DNA of 64,000 nt from the NCBI RefSeq assembly GCF_001280515.1, contig NZ_LBIQ01000035.1:248001-312000 (forward strand). The letters are read 5' to 3'. A program made the position numbers and the translations under genes. The notes below the pieces were generated by a model that made no database searches, was not told where the DNA came from, and saw only the letters and a list, made by a program, of their open reading frames with translations. This document shows positions 17,298 to 27,428 of the stretch, piece by piece (within the stretch, counting starts at the first letter, position 1; each line of letters starts with the position of its first letter). This stretch comes from Mangrovimonas sp. ST2L15 (GTDB lineage Bacteria; Bacteroidota; Bacteroidia; Flavobacteriales; Flavobacteriaceae).

Positions 17298-18629
17298 CTA
17301 CTGAACAAACTTTATACCCACCGTAATGATGTTAGAATTAAAGGATGTGTTTCTGTCGTAATGATAGTATTTTAAGTCGACGCTTTTTAAACCAAACTTC
17401 CAAATATGGGCCTTGGTGAAAATATCGGTGTATGAGACTCCAAAACCGTATTGGTTGGCCGAATATTTTGAAAGGTCATAATCTGAAGTATAATAGTGTT
17501 GAGTGGATAAATGGGTTTCGTATGGTGCAAAATAATCAGCGGCGGTTTGATTGTAATAGCGATATGAAGGGTAAAGCGTAAATTTATCTGATATCTTAAC
17601 TGGCACTTCCAAACTGGCGGTATGTGAATTGATTCCCCAATCATCAGAATAATAGCGGTAATAGGTTCGCAGCACCAGGAATTCATTGATGTAGTAGTGC
17701 AAACGGCCACCAATGGCTATTTTGAATCGCGAATCCGGTAATTGTTCGATGTCATCTGCCAATTGAAAATTCTCAATATAGGAATTGGCTACATCGGCAA
17801 AGTAAACCCTTTGGAAAGGCGTTCCTAATTGGCCTTGTTGTTTTACCACATCCAAAGCGATGGACCCCTGCATATTTTTTGACAATATCTGTGAAAAGTT
17901 CAATCCACCAGAATAGGAGTTTCGTCCCTCGCTATCTATTTCATGTAAAGAGGGGGCATAATCTGGATTACCTGTAATGATGCGACCCTGATAAAATTCA
18001 TCATTCAAACCTGGTCCGTTATCAGCAAATGGCCTTAATTCATAAGGGTATAGGATTTTCCAAGTATCTAGATAGACACTAGCATGTAAACTCAGTTCGG
18101 TATTTTTCTCGTTAAATAATTTGGTGATGCTTCCACCAAATCCCAAAGAGAAATAATCAAATTCTGAGGCTACCGATACTTTTCCTGAATAAATGGTATT
18201 TCTATCATCTGAAGAATGACTGTAACCAATATTCCCGTTAACCCAAATATCGCCTGAGGAAGCTCCAGAACTTGCTGTGAAAGGATCTGCCGGATCGTTA
18301 CTGTCAAATGGATTGATATTACTTGACGAAGCAGAAGTATATGCTGAAATTCCGGCATCAATAGTCAGTACATCATCATCATTAAGTGGAATCGACACAA
18401 TGATGGTTCCCGTTGCATCGGTAAGTTCTTCGGTTCCGATACCTCCTGAAACGGCGGCATTGTCTCCGTCTTGACTGTAGTAACTGCTTAAGATATCCAC
18501 TTCAGTACTTTCAAGAACTCTTTTTTTGTAAACTCTTGTAGAATCTGAAACGGGCGAGTTTTGTGCTTGTACAACTCTTCCAAATCCCAGACTGATTACA
18601 GAGGTAAATATGAGAGATTTAATTGTCAT
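17298..18629 (-). CDS. DUF3570 outer-membrane beta-barrel protein
   Basis: A 443-residue secreted protein with signal peptide ending VVQAQ (residue 23). The mature protein consists of many alternating amphipathic strands with aromatic girdles (for example YFSLGFGGSITKLF, LVLRTYYRYYSDDWGINSH) and a C-terminal strand NIITVGIKFVQ, as in outer-membrane beta-barrels. This is the DUF3570 family pattern. Near residues 115-127, DPFTASSGASSGD contains SGAS, resembling the (S/T)GA(S/T) core at sites modified by ApbE, although flavinylation of this protein is only a guess. It is the last gene of the thioredoxin-ApbE-DUF4266-DUF3570 operon, 17 bases after the DUF4266 gene. Confidence 0.87.
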   Translation of the reverse strand: MTIKSLIFTSVISLGFGRVVQAQNSPVSDSTRVYKKRVLESTEVDILSSYYSQDGDNAAVSGGIGTEELTDATGTIIVSIPLNDDDVLTIDAGISAYTSASSSNINPFDSNDPADPFTASSGASSGDIWVNGNIGYSHSSDDRNTIYSGKVSVASEFDYFSLGFGGSITKLFNEKNTELSLHASVYLDTWKILYPYELRPFADNGPGLNDEFYQGRIITGNPDYAPSLHEIDSEGRNSYSGGLNFSQILSKNMQGSIALDVVKQQGQLGTPFQRVYFADVANSYIENFQLADDIEQLPDSRFKIAIGGRLHYYINEFLVLRTYYRYYSDDWGINSHTASLEVPVKISDKFTLYPSYRYYNQTAADYFAPYETHLSTQHYYTSDYDLSKYSANQYGFGVSYTDIFTKAHIWKFGLKSVDLKYYHYDRNTSFNSNIITVGIKFVQ

Positions 18630-18646
18630 CTTTTTTTAAATTAAGG

Positions 18647-18856
18647 TTAATTACATCCGCAACCGCCTCCTGTTTTTCCTCCGTTGGCTCCAGAAGCGGC
18701 TTCTCTGTAGGAGTGGAAGGTGGTCACGTTACGATCTGCAGGTTTGTCCGAAAGGGCCATATCTGGATCGTTGATGTTGATTTTTTCATATTCCTTAACG
18801 GTCATGCAAGAAGTGACAGTTGAAAGAATAACAATAGCAAGACCTAATTTTTTCAT
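18647..18856 (-). CDS. DUF4266 small lipoprotein with a C-terminal GGGCGCN tail
   Basis: A 69-residue protein: signal peptide and lipobox TVTSC (Cys17), a short polar middle (YEKININDPDMALSDKPADRN), HSYREAASGANGG (48-60) and the tail KTGGGCGCN (61-69). The two C-terminal cysteines around a glycine, behind a glycine run, are family-typical as I remember it and look like a metal- or redox-active site. SGAN at 55-58 resembles but does not match the ApbE acceptor core, because it ends in Asn rather than Ser/Thr. It is the third gene of the operon, between apbE (5-base gap) and DUF3570. Confidence 0.87.
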   Translation of the reverse strand: MKKLGLAIVILSTVTSCMTVKEYEKININDPDMALSDKPADRNVTTFHSYREAASGANGGKTGGGCGCN

Positions 18857-18861
18857 AGCTA

Positions 18862-19839
18862 CTAATTAATTTTAATGTTCTTTGAGGTAAAAACATGGCC
18901 GTTTTCGTCCACGATAATACATTCAATTTGTGGTAATTGATTGATTCGATTTAATCCAACTTCTTTTCCCATAACAAAAATGGAAGTTGCTAAGGCATCA
19001 GCCAGTTCGGCTTTGGGTGCAAATACGGTAGCACTTATAATACCTGTGGCGGGGTAACCAGTTCTGGGGTCAATAATATGGGTATATCTGATACCATTGA
19101 AGGTGACATATTTTTCATAATTCCCAGAAGTTACGACAGCTCCATGTTCGATTGGCAATAGTCCAAACGCTTTATCTTTGTCCATAGGATTGGTGATAGC
19201 CACTTGCCATGGCTCTCCATTGGGTTGTTTTCCCCAAGTATTCATATCGCCAGAGGCATTGATGATTCCAGAAACAACGCCTTTACTCATTAATAAATTT
19301 TTGGCTACATCTGCGGCATAGCCTTTTCCAATAGCGCCAAAGCCAATTTTCATCCCCTCTTGATCCAGGTAAACCGAAAGCTCCTTTTCATTCAAAACGA
19401 TATGCTGATAACCCACTTTTGAAACCGAATTTTTAATGGCTTCCGGGGAAGGCATCTCGGTCATGCTACCATCAAACTTCCAGATTTTATCCATGGAAGC
19501 ATAGGTGATATCAAAGGCGCCATCAGTAATTTTTGATATTCCAATAGCCCGTTTGATTAAATCAAATAACTCTTTGTCCACTTGAACAGGTTCTATCCCC
19601 GCCATGGCATTGATTTTGGATGTTTGGGATGTTGGATCCCATGAGGAGATAAGCTTTTCAATCCGACTCATTTCATCAACAGCCAGATCTATATATTGGT
19701 CTGCCTCGTTTTGAGAGTTGGCCACTACAGTAATTTCAAAGCGGCTTCCCATCAATTTCAAAACCCTTTTGAAAGGTGTCTGGGCTTGCAGGGAGGTAGC
19801 CAATAAAATTACGAACCCGATGAGAATAAGTTTTCTCAA
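18862..19839 (-). CDS. apbE: FAD:protein FMN transferase (ApbE family)
   Basis: A 325-residue ApbE protein with an export signal (MRKLILIGFVILLATSLQAQ). It has MGSRFEITVVAN, the FAD-contacting GFGAIGKGYAADVAKN (about 160-176), NASGDMNTWG and HIIDPRTGYPA. ApbE enzymes attach FMN through a phosphodiester bond to Ser/Thr of exported redox proteins. Start is the ATG that overlaps the thioredoxin stop by four bases. No classical substrate (NqrC, RnfG, FMN-binding domain) is in the window, which suggests that one of the two neighbouring DUF proteins may be the client. No lipobox Cys is seen, so it is probably periplasmic. Confidence 0.93.
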   Translation of the reverse strand: MRKLILIGFVILLATSLQAQTPFKRVLKLMGSRFEITVVANSQNEADQYIDLAVDEMSRIEKLISSWDPTSQTSKINAMAGIEPVQVDKELFDLIKRAIGISKITDGAFDITYASMDKIWKFDGSMTEMPSPEAIKNSVSKVGYQHIVLNEKELSVYLDQEGMKIGFGAIGKGYAADVAKNLLMSKGVVSGIINASGDMNTWGKQPNGEPWQVAITNPMDKDKAFGLLPIEHGAVVTSGNYEKYVTFNGIRYTHIIDPRTGYPATGIISATVFAPKAELADALATSIFVMGKEVGLNRINQLPQIECIIVDENGHVFTSKNIKIN

Positions 19840-20270
19840 TGATATGATTCTAAGATTTTTATAAATTCTTTGGGTGTTGTTTTTTGGTAGCCCGTACTTC
19901 CTTTGACCAGCCCTTTTTCATCCAATACTAAAACATAAGGGAAAAATCCATTGGGATTGTACCTTTCAGCCAATTCACCATTTTGTTTTTGCAATTCTGA
20001 AGAAAGGGTATTCTTTTTTTTCCGTGGAAAGTCTGCCTTGAGCATGACAAAATGATCTTTGGAATACGATTTAAATTCTTCGGTACTCCAAATTTCTTTA
20101 TCTAATTTGATACAAGGAGCACACCAATCTGATCCTTGAAATACAAGAACAATTGGTTTATGTTCTTTAGCTGCTAAACTCTTTGCTTGCGTAAAATTGG
20201 TCATCCAGTTTTGACCGATTGTCATTTGGGTTGCTAAAAAGAAAAAGCAACCAATCCATATGTGTTTCAT
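19836..20270 (-). CDS. Periplasmic thioredoxin-fold protein (Thioredoxin_7 type)
   Basis: A 144-residue protein from ATG 20270 (MKHIWIGCFFFLATQMTIGQ); an upstream start would put 14 residues before the signal peptide. The fold has VLVFQGSDWCAPCIKLDKEIWS, where Cys50 and Cys53 form the CAPC active site, and the cis-Pro region FFPYVLVLDEKG. Such proteins reduce or rearrange disulfides in the periplasm. As the first gene of this operon it could keep the CGC tail of the DUF4266 lipoprotein reduced, or load it; this is inference from context. Confidence 0.88.
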   Translation of the reverse strand: MKHIWIGCFFFLATQMTIGQNWMTNFTQAKSLAAKEHKPIVLVFQGSDWCAPCIKLDKEIWSTEEFKSYSKDHFVMLKADFPRKKKNTLSSELQKQNGELAERYNPNGFFPYVLVLDEKGLVKGSTGYQKTTPKEFIKILESYH

Positions 20271-20291
20271 GAGGATGAAATTAATAAATAA

Positions 20292-20299
20292 CAAACGTA
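20292..20299 (-). promoter_or_regulatory. -7 box of the thioredoxin-ApbE operon
   Basis: On the minus strand TACGTTTG, a perfect TAnnTTTG, ending 21 bases before the ATG at 20270. No TTG at -33 is visible, so activation by a bound regulator is plausible. Confidence 0.45.
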
Positions 20300-20304
20300 A
20301 CTTG

Positions 20305-20320
20305 TGTAACATGTATTACA
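20305..20320. promoter_or_regulatory. Crp/Fnr-like inverted repeat upstream of the thioredoxin-ApbE operon
   Basis: TGTAA-N6-TTACA, 16 bases, with the two-fold symmetric half-sites of Crp/Fnr-family regulators. It starts six bases upstream of the -7 box, overlapping the spacer and -33 region. Confidence 0.45.
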
Positions 20321-20403
20321 TTAAAAATAGGTTTGTTGGTAATTTATAATCATATCAGATAAAAATAAGTAGTAGATGTAGAATATGTAGGTTTATTTAG
20401 AAC

Positions 20404-20420
20404 GGTATTTAATTAATACC
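20404..20420. promoter_or_regulatory. Inverted repeat GGTATT-N5-AATACC between thioredoxin operon and katG
   Basis: A 6-bp inverted repeat separated by TAATT. Possible operator; the short arms could arise by chance in an A+T-rich gap. Confidence 0.25.
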
Positions 20421-20483
20421 TTATTAACGTTTAGGTCTTTTATACCTCTTTGAAATTCCGTAAATTAAAGGTGTTTTATGAGG

Positions 20484-20499
20484 TTTATATCGATATAAA
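20484..20499. promoter_or_regulatory. Perfect 16-bp palindrome upstream of katG
   Basis: TTTATATCGATATAAA reads identically on both strands; its last base is 77 bases before the katG ATG and about 42 upstream of the -7-like element TAATTTTA. Position and symmetry suit an operator for a peroxide-responsive regulator, but it does not match the usual PerR box. Confidence 0.45.
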
Positions 20500-20564
20500 T
20501 TTTATTGATTGAAAATTAGATTTCATAAGATTTGATTATTGTAATTTTAAGAAACATAAACTAA

Positions 20565-22814
<2,250 letters not shown>

Positions 22815-22838
22815 TTGAAAACTAGTTTAATAAAATAA

Positions 22839-22873
22839 AAAAGAGGCTGTCATGAATTTTGACGGCCTCTTTT
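22839..22873. terminator. Bidirectional terminator between katG and the CarboxypepD_reg gene
   Basis: AAAAGAGGC at 22839-22847 pairs with GCCTCTTTT at 22865-22873; inner bases TGTCA and TGACG extend the stem. A- and T-runs at the ends suit both convergent genes. Confidence 0.85.
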
Positions 22874-22895
22874 CAGTTTTTGGTAAGTATTGAAA

Positions 22896-24191
22896 TTAGT
22901 TTTTAGCCATTTTTTTACTGATTTTTTCAATGGCTGATTCTATAGACTTTTCAGGTTCGATAATATTGTACTCTCCCCAAAACTCGGGATCAGAAAATCC
23001 AGAGGCTTCTTCCATTAAAATCATGCTAGGTTTAAAGCTTTCGCCAGATGACAATCTTTTAGAAGCATCTTCTTTCCAATCGGTAATAGCCATTTCACTA
23101 TTAAGCGAATACCTACTATTAAATAATTTTCCTTTCCAATCGACCACAAACATGAGTTGCACATTACTATATCTGTAATGCCACTTTCCATTATGTGTTC
23201 TGTAGTCTACACGATAGGCGGCTTCCTTAGGATAAACGTCAACCCTTGCTGGTTTTTTCTTGACAAAGAGCTTACTCGCTTCTTTCTCATCTTCCACATT
23301 TAAATTATAGACGGCACTTACTAAGGCATAATTTTCAGTGTCTATAAAGAGCTTACCATAATAAAGAGGAGAATCGACCTCAGGTTTTTGCTTGAAGTTT
23401 ACCACGAAAACATTTTGATTATTGATTTGAGTAGAATTATCAAAACTGAAATCATAGTATTTCATCGTGTCAAAATCAAAAATAAACTCATTGTATTTAA
23501 TCATATCAACATACAGGGTGCTAAAAGGACCACCTTGAAGTTTAAGAGCTAAGGTGTCTAACCTAGAGTAGTCTACATCTTTTCTTGATTTAATGACTTT
23601 TACTTTGTCCTTTTTATTGGAATTGTAGGGTTGTTTGTATATTTCTACAACGGCCTCAGAGAGGGAGGCGTTTTTGCGACGTTTTTTAATGGTTTCCCTA
23701 TAAAAACCAGTCATAATATTTTGTTGGTTGATGTAGTTTTCACCTTTCTTTTTCAAAGTAGCCTCAACCAGAGCTAATGCTGTTTCTGGTCTGTTGATGA
23801 CCACTTCACTTAGTTCTGAAACGGAAGGTTCTAAATAGATTTTAGAATTGTTTTTAAATTCAGTTAAGCTTAATTCTTTCTTGGTATAGCCCAAGAATGA
23901 AATTTCAATGATACCATTGTTTTGATCTTTTGGAACTTTTAACATAAACTCACCTTCAGTATTGGTGATGGTGCTTATATTGGTTCCTTTCAAAGTGATA
24001 TCTGCAAAAGTGAGCGGATCTTTAGTTTTGGCATCATAAACACTTCCTTTGTATTCGTCATAATTTTGTTGAATTGAGGTTGTGTTTTCAGTTGAAAAAG
24101 CAGAAACATTAAAATAACATGCCGAAAGTAAAAAGGCAGCTAGAAGGAGCAACGACTTGGGGAAATGTGAAGTTACGCGTAAAGTTTTCAT
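22896..24191 (-). CDS. Exported carboxypeptidase-regulatory-like domain protein
   Basis: A 431-residue protein with an N-terminal hydrophobic segment (SLLLLAAFLLSACYFNVSA, about 14-32); LLSAC could be read as a lipobox. Residues about 45-130 form a CarboxypepD_reg-like beta-sandwich (KGSVYDAKTKDPLTFADITLKGTN and ITNTEGEFMLKVP, LGYTKKELSL). The remaining 300 residues (GFYRETIKKRRKNASLSEAVVEIY and further) match a group of Bacteroidota proteins that pair this domain with a beta-rich outer-membrane-associated region but lack a full barrel. Function unknown. Monocistronic. Confidence 0.8.
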   Translation of the reverse strand: MKTLRVTSHFPKSLLLLAAFLLSACYFNVSAFSTENTTSIQQNYDEYKGSVYDAKTKDPLTFADITLKGTNISTITNTEGEFMLKVPKDQNNGIIEISFLGYTKKELSLTEFKNNSKIYLEPSVSELSEVVINRPETALALVEATLKKKGENYINQQNIMTGFYRETIKKRRKNASLSEAVVEIYKQPYNSNKKDKVKVIKSRKDVDYSRLDTLALKLQGGPFSTLYVDMIKYNEFIFDFDTMKYYDFSFDNSTQINNQNVFVVNFKQKPEVDSPLYYGKLFIDTENYALVSAVYNLNVEDEKEASKLFVKKKPARVDVYPKEAAYRVDYRTHNGKWHYRYSNVQLMFVVDWKGKLFNSRYSLNSEMAITDWKEDASKRLSSGESFKPSMILMEEASGFSDPEFWGEYNIIEPEKSIESAIEKISKKMAKN

Positions 24192-24403
24192 GAGACTTCA
24201 TAGATTATTAGTTTTGTCTACCTAATTTTCTTTTGATAAGATACGGAATTTTTCTGAATTTGATAATGTTTTTAGGTTTTCGTTTGCAATTCAATAATAT
24301 AAAGACGCAATCCTGTCAAATGGATAAAGGTATTCTCTTAACTTATTTTTTAGAATTCTCAAATTGGAATAGCCGTATATTTACAGAAATTTTGAATTAA
24401 TAT

Positions 24404-26008
24404 ATGCCAACCGACTGTATTTCCTTTAAAGAGAGCAATTATTTTTCTGATTTAATAAACGATTATCTAGACCAAAAGGAAGAATTAAAACACTTTTACA
24501 ATCATTTCCCAAGTAAAGAGAATTTTTCAAAACAAATTGAAGAGAAGCAATTAAACTACCCAATTGAAAGCAGACGGATTTTACTTGAATCATTAAATAG
24601 GCAATATAAGGGTTTGAACATATCAGAACAGACCCAGCAAAATATAACTGCCTTAGGAAATGAAAATACTTTTACAATTACAACAGGGCATCAATTAAAT
24701 TTATTCACAGGACCCTTATATTTTTTATATAAAATCATTTCAACGATTAATCTGTGTAAAGAATTAAGAGAGACCTACCCAAATTATAATTTTGTTCCCA
24801 TTTATTGGATGGCTTCAGAAGATCATGATTTTGAAGAAATCAATTACTTCAATTTTGATGGTAAAAAAATAAAGTGGGATAGAGCATCTAGTGGCGTGGT
24901 GGGTGAATTGCGTTTGGATGGTTTAGACCAAGTTTTTGAGGTATTCTCAAATCAATTGAACGCTAGTAAAAATGCAACGTATTTAAAAAAGCTTTTTCAA
25001 AATACCTATTTGGAAAGCAGCAATTTGGCAGATGCTACTAGGTATTTGGCTAATGAGTTGTTCTCTGAATACGGTTTGGTGATTATCGATGCCAATAGTC
25101 ATGAGTTAAAAAACTTGTTTGTTCCTTACATGAAAAAGGAGCTATTGGAGCAGTCCTCTTTTCAAGAAGTTTCAAAAACAAATGAATCCATCTATCAATT
25201 ACCCAAAAATTATAAGATTCAGGTAAATCCACGTGAAATCAATTTATTCTATATTCATGGAGGAATACGCGAACGTATTGTAGAGCAGGAGGGTACCTAT
25301 TCCGTTTTGGAAACCAATATGTCGTGGGATAAGGATGGAATATTAAATGAACTGGAAAACTACCCTGAAAGATTTAGTCCTAATGTTATTTTACGACCAT
25401 TGTACCAAGAAGTAATCCTTCCTAATTTATGTTATATTGGAGGTGGTGGTGAATTAGCTTATTGGTTTCAGTTAAAGTCTAATTTTGATAAAAATCAAGT
25501 GGTATTTCCTGTTCTTTTACTTCGGAACTCTGTTTTAATCACCAATAAAAAGCAGCGCCTTAAGTTGGATAAACTTAATCTCAAGATTCAGGATTTATTT
25601 TTAAAACAGTCTGAATTAAAAACAAAATTAACCAAGCAGCTTTCCGAGGTTGACATCGACTTTTCTGAGCAAAAGCAGTTTCTTCAAAATCAATTTGAAG
25701 AGCTTTATAAAGTAGCTCAGCAAACAGACCCTTCGTTTATTGGAGCGGTAGGAGCACAGGAAAGAAAACAAATAAAAGGTCTGGAGCATTTGGAGAAAAG
25801 ACTTTTAAAAGCCCAGAAAAGAAAATGGCACGATGTTTTGGACAGGGCTTCTAACCTGCAAAATGAACTTTTTCCTAGCCAAAGTCTTCAAGAACGTCAA
25901 GCCAATTTTTCAGAGTTTTATTTGGAGTATGGAGACCAATTAATCCAACAGTTAGTGTTAAATTTGCAACCTCTGTCAGGTGAGTTTTTAATACTAAACT
26001 TAGATTAA
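24404..26008 (+). CDS. bshC: Bacillithiol biosynthesis cysteine-adding enzyme BshC
   Basis: A 534-residue, full-length BshC. Family signatures are TITTGHQLNLFTGPLYFLYKI, FVPIYWMASEDHDFEEINY and NVILRPLYQEVILPNLCYIGGGGELAYW. It adds cysteine to glucosaminyl-malate, the last step of bacillithiol synthesis; bacillithiol is the main low-molecular-weight thiol in these bacteria. There is a coiled-coil region near residues 400-470. The next gene follows after two bases. bshA and bshB are not in the window. KatG upstream and this gene both concern oxidative stress, although they are not in one operon. Confidence 0.94.
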   Translation: MPTDCISFKESNYFSDLINDYLDQKEELKHFYNHFPSKENFSKQIEEKQLNYPIESRRILLESLNRQYKGLNISEQTQQNITALGNENTFTITTGHQLNLFTGPLYFLYKIISTINLCKELRETYPNYNFVPIYWMASEDHDFEEINYFNFDGKKIKWDRASSGVVGELRLDGLDQVFEVFSNQLNASKNATYLKKLFQNTYLESSNLADATRYLANELFSEYGLVIIDANSHELKNLFVPYMKKELLEQSSFQEVSKTNESIYQLPKNYKIQVNPREINLFYIHGGIRERIVEQEGTYSVLETNMSWDKDGILNELENYPERFSPNVILRPLYQEVILPNLCYIGGGGELAYWFQLKSNFDKNQVVFPVLLLRNSVLITNKKQRLKLDKLNLKIQDLFLKQSELKTKLTKQLSEVDIDFSEQKQFLQNQFEELYKVAQQTDPSFIGAVGAQERKQIKGLEHLEKRLLKAQKRKWHDVLDRASNLQNELFPSQSLQERQANFSEFYLEYGDQLIQQLVLNLQPLSGEFLILNLD

Positions 26009-26010
26009 GC

Positions 26011-27381
26011 ATGCACAAAATAGATTTTAATTTGGTTGCCATGACCTTAGACGTCATGAAATACGCTATTGATAGAATTACCGTCGCCGACCAACCCATA
26101 GGTCATCCAAAATCAGAAAAGGAACTAAAATCTTTAGTGGGTGAAACCATTACCGAAAAAGGGATTGGGGGAGAAAATGCCTTTAATCTATGGAAAGAAC
26201 ATTTATCCAAAGCAAATGTACCTGTCGATCATCCTAGGCATTTAGCCTTCGTTCCAGCATCGCCCTCGAGAGCAGCGGTTATGTTTGATTTGGTGACTTC
26301 GGCCTCTTGTATTCATGGAGCCTATTGGATGGAAGGAGCTGGTGGTATTTATTGTGAAAATGAAGCCATGAGGTGGATAGTTTCTTTAACAGGTTTGCCT
26401 GAAGGTGCCTTTGGGGTTTTTACCAGTGGTGGTACAGCTGCTAATTTATCGGCAATAGTAACAGCAAGAGAAAGTTGGAGGCAGAAGGAAGAATTTAAAG
26501 GCGAAAAAGGATTGATCATTACCTCTATAGGAGCGCATTCATCTATTAAAGCTATGGCCAAGGTTGCAGATGTTGATATTATGTTGGTTGATTCTGAAGA
26601 AAAGCTTTCAGGTAAGGAATTAACTGAAATGATTGATTCACTTTCGGAGGCTGAAAGGAGAAGGTTGTTTGCCGTAGTAGCAACAGGCGGAACAACCAAT
26701 GCAGGAATTATTGATGAACTTGATGAAATCGCAGATGTCTGTGAACGTGAAAATTTATGGTTTCATGTTGATGCTGCCTACGGAGGTGGAGCACTGGCGG
26801 CTGATTCCGTAAGACATTTGTTTAAAGGAATTGAGAAATCTGATAGTATTACTATTGACCCTCATAAATGGATGTTTTCTCCTTATGATTGTGGAGCTGT
26901 CATTTACAAGCAACCAGAACTAGCTAAATTAGCGCATCATCAAGAAGGATCCTATTTGGAAATATTTAATGATGAAGGCGCTATTGGTTTTAATCCTACA
27001 GAATATCAAATTCAGTTGACACGCCGTGTGAGAGGATTGCCTTTGTGGTTTTCTTTAGCAATGCATGGAACAAATACTTACAAAGAAGCTATTGAACGTG
27101 GATTGGAGCTAGCTCAAATAGCCGGGAAAATGATTGAAGAAATGGATCATGTAGAGCTGGTTAGGGAACCTAGCTTGTCCTGTGTTTTATTCAGAAGAAA
27201 AGACTGGGAGCCTCAAGATTATAGAGAATGGACCTATAAAAACCATAAATCTGGGTTTGCATTGGTGACACCAACCAAGTGGAAATCAAAAAGTGGATTT
27301 GAAACTGTTTCCCGTTTTTGTTTTATTAATCCTGATACAACCGAACAAGATATCCAGTTGATATTGGAGTCTATGATATAA
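26011..27381 (+). CDS. PLP-dependent group II amino-acid decarboxylase
   Basis: A 456-residue cytoplasmic enzyme of the aspartate aminotransferase-like fold. PLP site: FTSGGTAANLSAIVTARE, VATGGTTNAGIIDEL, HVDAAYGG (Asp and His contacting the ring) and SITIDPHKWMFSPYDCG with the Schiff-base lysine in HKW. Length and motifs fit the group II decarboxylases (glutamate, aspartate, tyrosine/aromatic amino acid). I cannot choose the substrate by eye. It begins two bases after bshC, so they are probably co-transcribed. The start is set by that spacing. Confidence 0.9.
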   Translation: MHKIDFNLVAMTLDVMKYAIDRITVADQPIGHPKSEKELKSLVGETITEKGIGGENAFNLWKEHLSKANVPVDHPRHLAFVPASPSRAAVMFDLVTSASCIHGAYWMEGAGGIYCENEAMRWIVSLTGLPEGAFGVFTSGGTAANLSAIVTARESWRQKEEFKGEKGLIITSIGAHSSIKAMAKVADVDIMLVDSEEKLSGKELTEMIDSLSEAERRRLFAVVATGGTTNAGIIDELDEIADVCERENLWFHVDAAYGGGALAADSVRHLFKGIEKSDSITIDPHKWMFSPYDCGAVIYKQPELAKLAHHQEGSYLEIFNDEGAIGFNPTEYQIQLTRRVRGLPLWFSLAMHGTNTYKEAIERGLELAQIAGKMIEEMDHVELVREPSLSCVLFRRKDWEPQDYREWTYKNHKSGFALVTPTKWKSKSGFETVSRFCFINPDTTEQDIQLILESMI

Positions 27382-27417
27382 TTTTAAAAAGTAGCTGGCT
27401 ATTTCAGCTATAAATTT

Positions 27418-27425
27418 TAATTTTG
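27418..27425 (+). promoter_or_regulatory. -7 box four bases before the guaA start
   Basis: TAATTTTG, perfect TAnnTTTG, ends at 27425 and the guaA ATG starts at 27429. Initiation at the usual distance would fall on the start codon itself, giving a leaderless transcript. Confidence 0.5.
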
Positions 27426-27428
27426 CGC

